A stretch of 64,000 nucleotides of DNA from NCBI RefSeq assembly GCF_030581075.1, contig NZ_JAUQSW010000006.1:124001-188000 (forward strand). The letters run 5' to 3'. The notes under the pieces were generated by a model. It had not been told where the DNA came from and searched no databases. It was given only the letters and a program-made list of their open reading frames with translations. Shown one piece after another: positions 59,657-64,000 of this stretch. The stretch is from Hymenobacter cheonanensis. GTDB taxonomy: Bacteria; Bacteroidota; Bacteroidia; Cytophagales; Hymenobacteraceae. Each line of letters begins with the position of its first letter. Within the stretch, counting starts at the first letter, position 1. A program made the translations under genes and the position numbers.

Positions 59657-61375
59657 ATGCATTTTTCGCTACTCCGCCCCTGGCTGGCGCCCGTGGCGGC
59701 GGGCCTGCTGCTAGCCAGCTGCCAGGGCCAGTCGTCCACTTCTTCCGAAACCGCCACCACCGGCCAGCCCGCCGAGGCCGCCCCCACCGATACGGCCAGC
59801 GTGCCCACGCCCAACGACGGCATCACGCCCGCCCTGCTGGCCCGGCACATCAAGGTGCTGGCCTCGGATGAGTTTGAGGGCCGCCGGCCATTTACCAGGG
59901 GCGAGGAAAAAGCCACCACTTACCTGGCTTCTGAGTTTAAAAAGCTGGGGCTGAAGCCGGGGCCTGGCGGCAGCTACTTTCAGCCGGTGCCGCTGGTAGA
60001 AATTGCCGGCAAACCCGACTCGACGGCCACCATTGCGGGCAACGGCAAAACCCTGACGCTTAAGTACCGCACCGACTACATGTTTCTGACCGAGCGCGAA
60101 AAGCCGACGGTGGAAATCAAGAACTCGCCGCTGGTATTTGCCGGCTACGGCGTAACGGCCCCCGAGTACAAGTGGGACGACTACGCCGGCCTCGACGTGA
60201 AGGGCAAAACGGTGGTGGTCCTCATCAACGACCCCGGCAACGCGGGCAACGACACCACCATGTTTAAGGGCCGCGAAATGACCTACTACGGCCGCTGGAT
60301 GTACAAATACGAGGAAGCCGCCCGCCACGGTGCTACCGGCCTCGTTATCATTCATGATACCAAGCCCGCCTCCTACCCCTGGACGGTGGTGCAGAGCAGC
60401 AATGGCGGCGCCAAGCTGCACCCCACCACCCCCGACCACGGCGCCAGCAAAGTGGCCTTGGAGGGCTGGATGACCCTAGCCGCCGCCAAAAAACTATTCG
60501 AGACGGCCGGCCTGAAGTACGATGACCTCTACGCCGCTGCCAACCAGCGCGGCTTTAAGGGGAAAGACCTGGGCCTGAGCCTCACAACCACGCTACATAA
60601 TAAAATCACTTACAAAACCTCGAAGAACGTGGTGGCTGTGCTGCCCGGCACCACCCGGCCGCAGGAATACATTATTTACTCGGCCCACTGGGACCACCTG
60701 GGCATTGGCCCAGCCGTGGCCGGCGATTCCATTTACAACGGCGCGCTCGACAACGCCAGCGGCTGCGCCGGCCTGCTGGCCATTGCCAACGGCTTTGTGC
60801 AGGCCAGGGAGAAGCCGCAGCGCAGCATCGTGTTTCTGGCCGTGACGGGCGAAGAGCAGGGCCTGCTAGGGTCCGATTACTACGCCCAGCATCCGCTGTA
60901 CCCACTCAAAAACACGGTGGCCGACATTAATATGGACGAGCTGCTGGCCTTCGGGCCCATGCGCGACCTCACCATCACGGGCTACGGGCAGTCGCAGCTG
61001 GATGACTACGCCCGCACCGCCGCCAAAGAGCAGAACCGCTACGTTATCGCTTACCAGCACCCCGAAACGGGCTCCTTCTACCGCTCCGACCACTTCAGCT
61101 TTGCCAAGGTGGGCGTGCCGGCGCTCTACGCCAGCGGCGCCTTCGAGAGCCGCCTGCACGGCAAAGCGTTCGCCGAAAAGCAGCGCGAGGACTTCGAGGC
61201 CAAAAATTACCACCAGCCCTCCGACCAGTTTAACCCCACCTGGGACCTGCGCGGCGCGGCCCAGGATGCGCGCCTGCTCTTCCGCATCGGGCAGCAGCTG
61301 GCCAGCGAAACCACGTTTCCGCAGTGGAAGGCGGGCTCCGAGTTTCGGGCCGTGCGCCTGAAAAGCCGGCCCTAG
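59657..61375 (+). CDS. M28-family aminopeptidase lipoprotein with PA domain
   Basis: A 572-residue metallopeptidase. The N-terminus ends in a lipobox (LLLASC, Cys about 22) followed by a Ser/Thr/Pro-rich linker. An M28 start (ARHIKVLASDEFEGRRPFTR) precedes a PA domain (about 155-290, FAGYGVTAPEYKWDDYAGLD). The zinc ligands follow in order: YSAHWDHLG, NGALDNASGCAGLL, VTGEEQGLLGSDYY, DINMDELLAFG and YRSDHFSFAKVGVPALY. All are intact. It is probably an outer-membrane-attached peptidase. Confidence 0.94.
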   Translation: MHFSLLRPWLAPVAAGLLLASCQGQSSTSSETATTGQPAEAAPTDTASVPTPNDGITPALLARHIKVLASDEFEGRRPFTRGEEKATTYLASEFKKLGLKPGPGGSYFQPVPLVEIAGKPDSTATIAGNGKTLTLKYRTDYMFLTEREKPTVEIKNSPLVFAGYGVTAPEYKWDDYAGLDVKGKTVVVLINDPGNAGNDTTMFKGREMTYYGRWMYKYEEAARHGATGLVIIHDTKPASYPWTVVQSSNGGAKLHPTTPDHGASKVALEGWMTLAAAKKLFETAGLKYDDLYAAANQRGFKGKDLGLSLTTTLHNKITYKTSKNVVAVLPGTTRPQEYIIYSAHWDHLGIGPAVAGDSIYNGALDNASGCAGLLAIANGFVQAREKPQRSIVFLAVTGEEQGLLGSDYYAQHPLYPLKNTVADINMDELLAFGPMRDLTITGYGQSQLDDYARTAAKEQNRYVIAYQHPETGSFYRSDHFSFAKVGVPALYASGAFESRLHGKAFAEKQREDFEAKNYHQPSDQFNPTWDLRGAAQDARLLFRIGQQLASETTFPQWKAGSEFRAVRLKSRP

Positions 61376-61393
61376 CCCACCGCGGCCCAAGCC

Positions 61394-61437
61394 AATGCCC
61401 CGGCGGCAACCCACCCTGTGGGTGCGGCCGGGGCATT
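61394..61437 (+). terminator. hairpin after the M28 peptidase gene
   Basis: AATGCCCCGGC (61394-61404) pairs with GCCGGGGCATT (61427-61437), followed by a short T-run (TTTAG). It starts 19 bases after the stop. Confidence 0.65.
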
Positions 61438-61664
61438 TAGCCGCCCGCTACTTGCCCTACTAAGATATCAGTATTTTGCTGCAATTCATTGCCTAAGGCT
61501 GCTAATACCCGCCTAATTTTATTTCCTCCTGTTTTGGATAGCACAGTATTGGCAGCGGCGGCGCATCTTTACGCCCTGCTATGGACAACACAAACCGTTG
61601 TGCCTAAGCAGGTGCCTAGAGAAGCTAGTACAAGTTGCTTTCGTCCTGGCTATTTTATTGTTAT

Positions 61665-64000
61665 ATGCTCGTAAGCGCTACGTTATTTCGGCTAGGGGTT
61701 GGGTTGTATCGGGGAGGAGGGTTATTGACCGTCGGTGTGCTGGCCGTGCCGCTGGCCAGCCACGCGCAAACGCGCGCCGTGGTGCGGGGCACCGTGGCGG
61801 GCCCCGGCGGCGCGGCCGTGGAGTTTGCCACCGTTACGCTGCACCGCGCCGCCGATTCGGTGGTGGTCAAAACCGAATTCAGCGACGCGCAGGGGGCTTT
61901 TCGCTTGGATGCGCCCACTGGGCAGCGCTACCGCGTGTCGGTGGCGCAAGTGGGCTTTGGCCGTTACTGGAGCGCCCCGTTTGAGCTGCCCGCGGCGGGG
62001 CTGGCCCTGCCCGCTATCAGGCTGGCCCCCAGCCAGGCCACGGCCCTGAAGGAAGTAACCGTGACGGGCCGCAAGCCGCTCTACGAGCGCCGGGCCGACC
62101 GCACCGTGGTAAATGTCGCCGACAGCCCGCTCGCATCGGGGGCCACCACGCTCGACGTGCTGGCGCGCTCGCCCGGCGTGAGCCTGAGCAGCAGCAACGA
62201 GCTGAGCCTGCGCGGCCGCCAGGGCCTGCTGGTGGTTATCGACGGCAAGCGCACGCCCCTCACCGGCAGCGACCTGGCCGAGTACCTGCGCTCCCTGCCC
62301 GCCGAGCAGCTGCAAAGCCTTGAACTGATAACCAACCCGCCCGCCAGCTACGATGCCCAGGGCGGCGCCGGCGTTATCGCCATCAACCTCAAAAAAGACC
62401 AGCGCCTGGGCACCAACGGCACTGCCAACGCCAGCTACGGCTACAGCGAGCAGGGCAAGTTTACGGGCGGGCTGGCCCTCAACCACCGCCGCAAAAACCT
62501 GAACCTGTACGGCAACTACGCCTACACCGACCGCCGCTACTTTGTGCGGATTGACCTTGACCGGCGCTTTGCGCCCACGCCCGCGCTGCCGGCCGGCGGC
62601 ACGGTGCTGGCCAACGACCAGCACTCGCACCTGCGCTCGCACGCGGGCAAGGTGGGCCTCGACCTCAACCTCACCAAGCGCACGCTGCTGGGTGCGTCGG
62701 CCTCCGTGCTGGCTAGCCAGACGAATAATAACATTGCCAACCAGACGGTAGTAGTTGACGAGCAGGGCGCGCCCACCGACCGCTACCACGCCCGCACCGT
62801 GCAGGACATCAGCCGGCCCAGCGGCAGCGCCAACCTCAACCTGCGCCACGCCTTTGCCGACTCGGCCGCCGCGGCCACGCTCACGGCCGATGCCGACTAT
62901 GCCCGCTACCACCTCACGCGCCTGCTCGACCAGGATGTGTATTTCGATACCTCGGGCCAGCCCGGCAGCCTGCTCAGCGGCGACCAGCGCAGCACGCTCA
63001 GCATTGGGGCGGCGAAGGTCGATTTCAGCCAGCCGCTGCCCCACCGCACCCGCCTCGACGTGGGCGCCAAAGCCACCCGCGTGGTGTCGGACAATGACGT
63101 GGCCTTCACCAGCACGGTGAATGGCGTGACCTCGCCGCGGCCCGACATCTCCAGCCAGTTCAGCTACCACGAAAACGTAAACGCGGCCTACGCCAGCCTG
63201 CGCGGCGCCCTGCCCCGCACCACCCTGCAAGCCGGCCTGCGCGCCGAGCAAACCAACACCCTGGCCGAGCAGGCCGGAATTACGCTGCGCGAGCAGCATT
63301 ATTTACAATTGTTTCCGAGCGCGCTCGTCGAGCGCACGCTTAGCGAGCGGCACACGCTGGCCCTGGCCCTGGCCCGGCGCATCGACCGCCCCAGCTACGC
63401 GCAGATAAACCCCTTGCGCACTTACATCGACGCCACATCGTACCTCGCCGGCAATCCTAACCTGGTGGCTTCCACGAGCTACAACTTCGAGCTGACCCAT
63501 ACCTACCGCCAGAAGTTCAGCACCGGGCTAGCCTACTCGCGCACCGATTTGCCAATTGTAAACGTGGTGCAGCCCGCCCCTGATGGCGGCCGGCTCGTGG
63601 TAAGCCAGAACGTAAACCTGCGCACCCGGCACTTCTATACGCTCACCCTCACGGCGCCGCTGACCCTCACCAAGTGGTGGGCGCTCTACGCCAACGCCCT
63701 GGTGTACTACAACCGCTACGTGGGCGAGCTTAACGGCACCGACCTCGACCGCGGCCGGGTGGCCTGCAACCTCACCGCCAACAATAGCTTTACGCTGCCC
63801 AAGGGCTGGTCGGCCGAACTCAACGGCTTCTACGAGTCGCGCGAGGTCTACGGCTTTCAGGTCATTCAGGCGCGCGGCCAGGTGACGGCGGGCGTGCAAA
63901 AAAGCCTGTGGAACAAGCAGGGCACGTTTCGCCTGAACGTGGCCGATATCTTCTACACTACGCCCAACCGCGTCACCTCCACCTACGATAATTTCACCGA
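61665..64000 (+). CDS. TonB-dependent receptor-like outer membrane protein, 3' end outside window
   Basis: The frame is open from the ATG at 61665 to the window end (778 codons seen). The signal peptide includes GLLTVGVLAVPLASHAQ. A carboxypeptidase-like domain follows (AVVRGTVAGPGGAAVEFATV, about 38-120), then a plug (VTVTGRKPLYERRADRTVV, LDVLARSPGVSLSSSNELSL, VVIDGKRTPLTGSDLAEYL, about 125-240) and barrel strands. The plug-barrel pattern is that of Bacteroidota outer membrane beta-barrel family proteins (OMP_b-brl_3 type). The substrate is unknown. Confidence 0.9.
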   Translation, partial: MLVSATLFRLGVGLYRGGGLLTVGVLAVPLASHAQTRAVVRGTVAGPGGAAVEFATVTLHRAADSVVVKTEFSDAQGAFRLDAPTGQRYRVSVAQVGFGRYWSAPFELPAAGLALPAIRLAPSQATALKEVTVTGRKPLYERRADRTVVNVADSPLASGATTLDVLARSPGVSLSSSNELSLRGRQGLLVVIDGKRTPLTGSDLAEYLRSLPAEQLQSLELITNPPASYDAQGGAGVIAINLKKDQRLGTNGTANASYGYSEQGKFTGGLALNHRRKNLNLYGNYAYTDRRYFVRIDLDRRFAPTPALPAGGTVLANDQHSHLRSHAGKVGLDLNLTKRTLLGASASVLASQTNNNIANQTVVVDEQGAPTDRYHARTVQDISRPSGSANLNLRHAFADSAAAATLTADADYARYHLTRLLDQDVYFDTSGQPGSLLSGDQRSTLSIGAAKVDFSQPLPHRTRLDVGAKATRVVSDNDVAFTSTVNGVTSPRPDISSQFSYHENVNAAYASLRGALPRTTLQAGLRAEQTNTLAEQAGITLREQHYLQLFPSALVERTLSERHTLALALARRIDRPSYAQINPLRTYIDATSYLAGNPNLVASTSYNFELTHTYRQKFSTGLAYSRTDLPIVNVVQPAPDGGRLVVSQNVNLRTRHFYTLTLTAPLTLTKWWALYANALVYYNRYVGELNGTDLDRGRVACNLTANNSFTLPKGWSAELNGFYESREVYGFQVIQARGQVTAGVQKSLWNKQGTFRLNVADIFYTTPNRVTSTYDNFT

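Noticed and set aside
61722..63299. 525-codon minus-strand frame at the right end
   Set aside because: Opposite a continuous plus-strand receptor frame with signal peptide, plug and barrel.

Overview
The window looks like chromosome of a high-GC member of the Bacteroidota, most likely Hymenobacter or a close relative in the Cytophagales. The reasons are a serine protease with a type IX secretion C-terminal sorting domain, TonB-dependent receptors with an N-terminal carboxypeptidase-like domain, an HU/SPOR fusion protein, a YjjG-like HAD gene inside the his operon, and promoters of the TAnnTTTG type. No complete insertion sequence, tRNA, rRNA or CRISPR array was seen, and the window is mainly core chromosome.

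Layout. 1-4860 (+): tail of an HD-domain protein, a small lipoprotein, gyrA and a secreted TPR protein. 4861-6800: an AT-rich patch with a 24-bp perfect inverted repeat, direct repeats and an orphan winged-helix-like gene, closed by a 27-bp hairpin. 6806-16180 (-): a complete histidine operon, read leader-hisG-hisD-hisC-hisB-hisH-hisA-HAD-hisF-VOC-hisIE. It starts with a short ORF ending in five His codons just behind a good promoter, so attenuation is likely. 16261-24265 (-): alpha/beta hydrolase, a 44-residue membrane peptide, a TonB-dependent receptor, rpe, an OmpA/PD40/TPR protein and a TPR protein. 24642-28936 (-): zinc-ribbon protein, secreted subtilase, lipoprotein and mnmA. 29125-29751 (+): a TrpF-like protein that seems to lack the catalytic Cys.

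29854-41727 (-): an envelope cluster read giant TPR protein, beta-barrel protein, HU/SPOR protein, ExbB, ExbD, TonB-like, folC, K+ channel, trmB. 42124-48000: small enzymes and an osmoprotectant/betaine-type ABC importer. Its ATPase (43736) is separated from a permease/binding-protein fusion (46429). In that fusion the two halves of the binding domain occur in the reverse of the usual order, an apparent circular permutation. 48005-53723: DUF4288-like protein, polysaccharide deacetylase, family 2 glycosyltransferase, FucP-like sugar transporter and a methyltransferase. 53794-61375: GH92 mannosidase, a frameshifted gene, YiaA-like protein, a PRISE-type reductase, a tandem EthD protein and an M28 peptidase. 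61665-64000: a TonB-dependent receptor running off the end.

Three kinds of palindromic repeat sit between genes: an ATTATGAATT type (4 copies), a GTCATGCTGAGC type (5 copies, one a perfect 42-bp inverted repeat) and a GCGGCAAT type (2 copies). Most interesting for follow-up are the permuted binding protein, the his leader, the 5.4-6.8 kb patch and the 44-residue peptide locus with a candidate antisense transcript. All calls come from reading the sequence; no database search was run.
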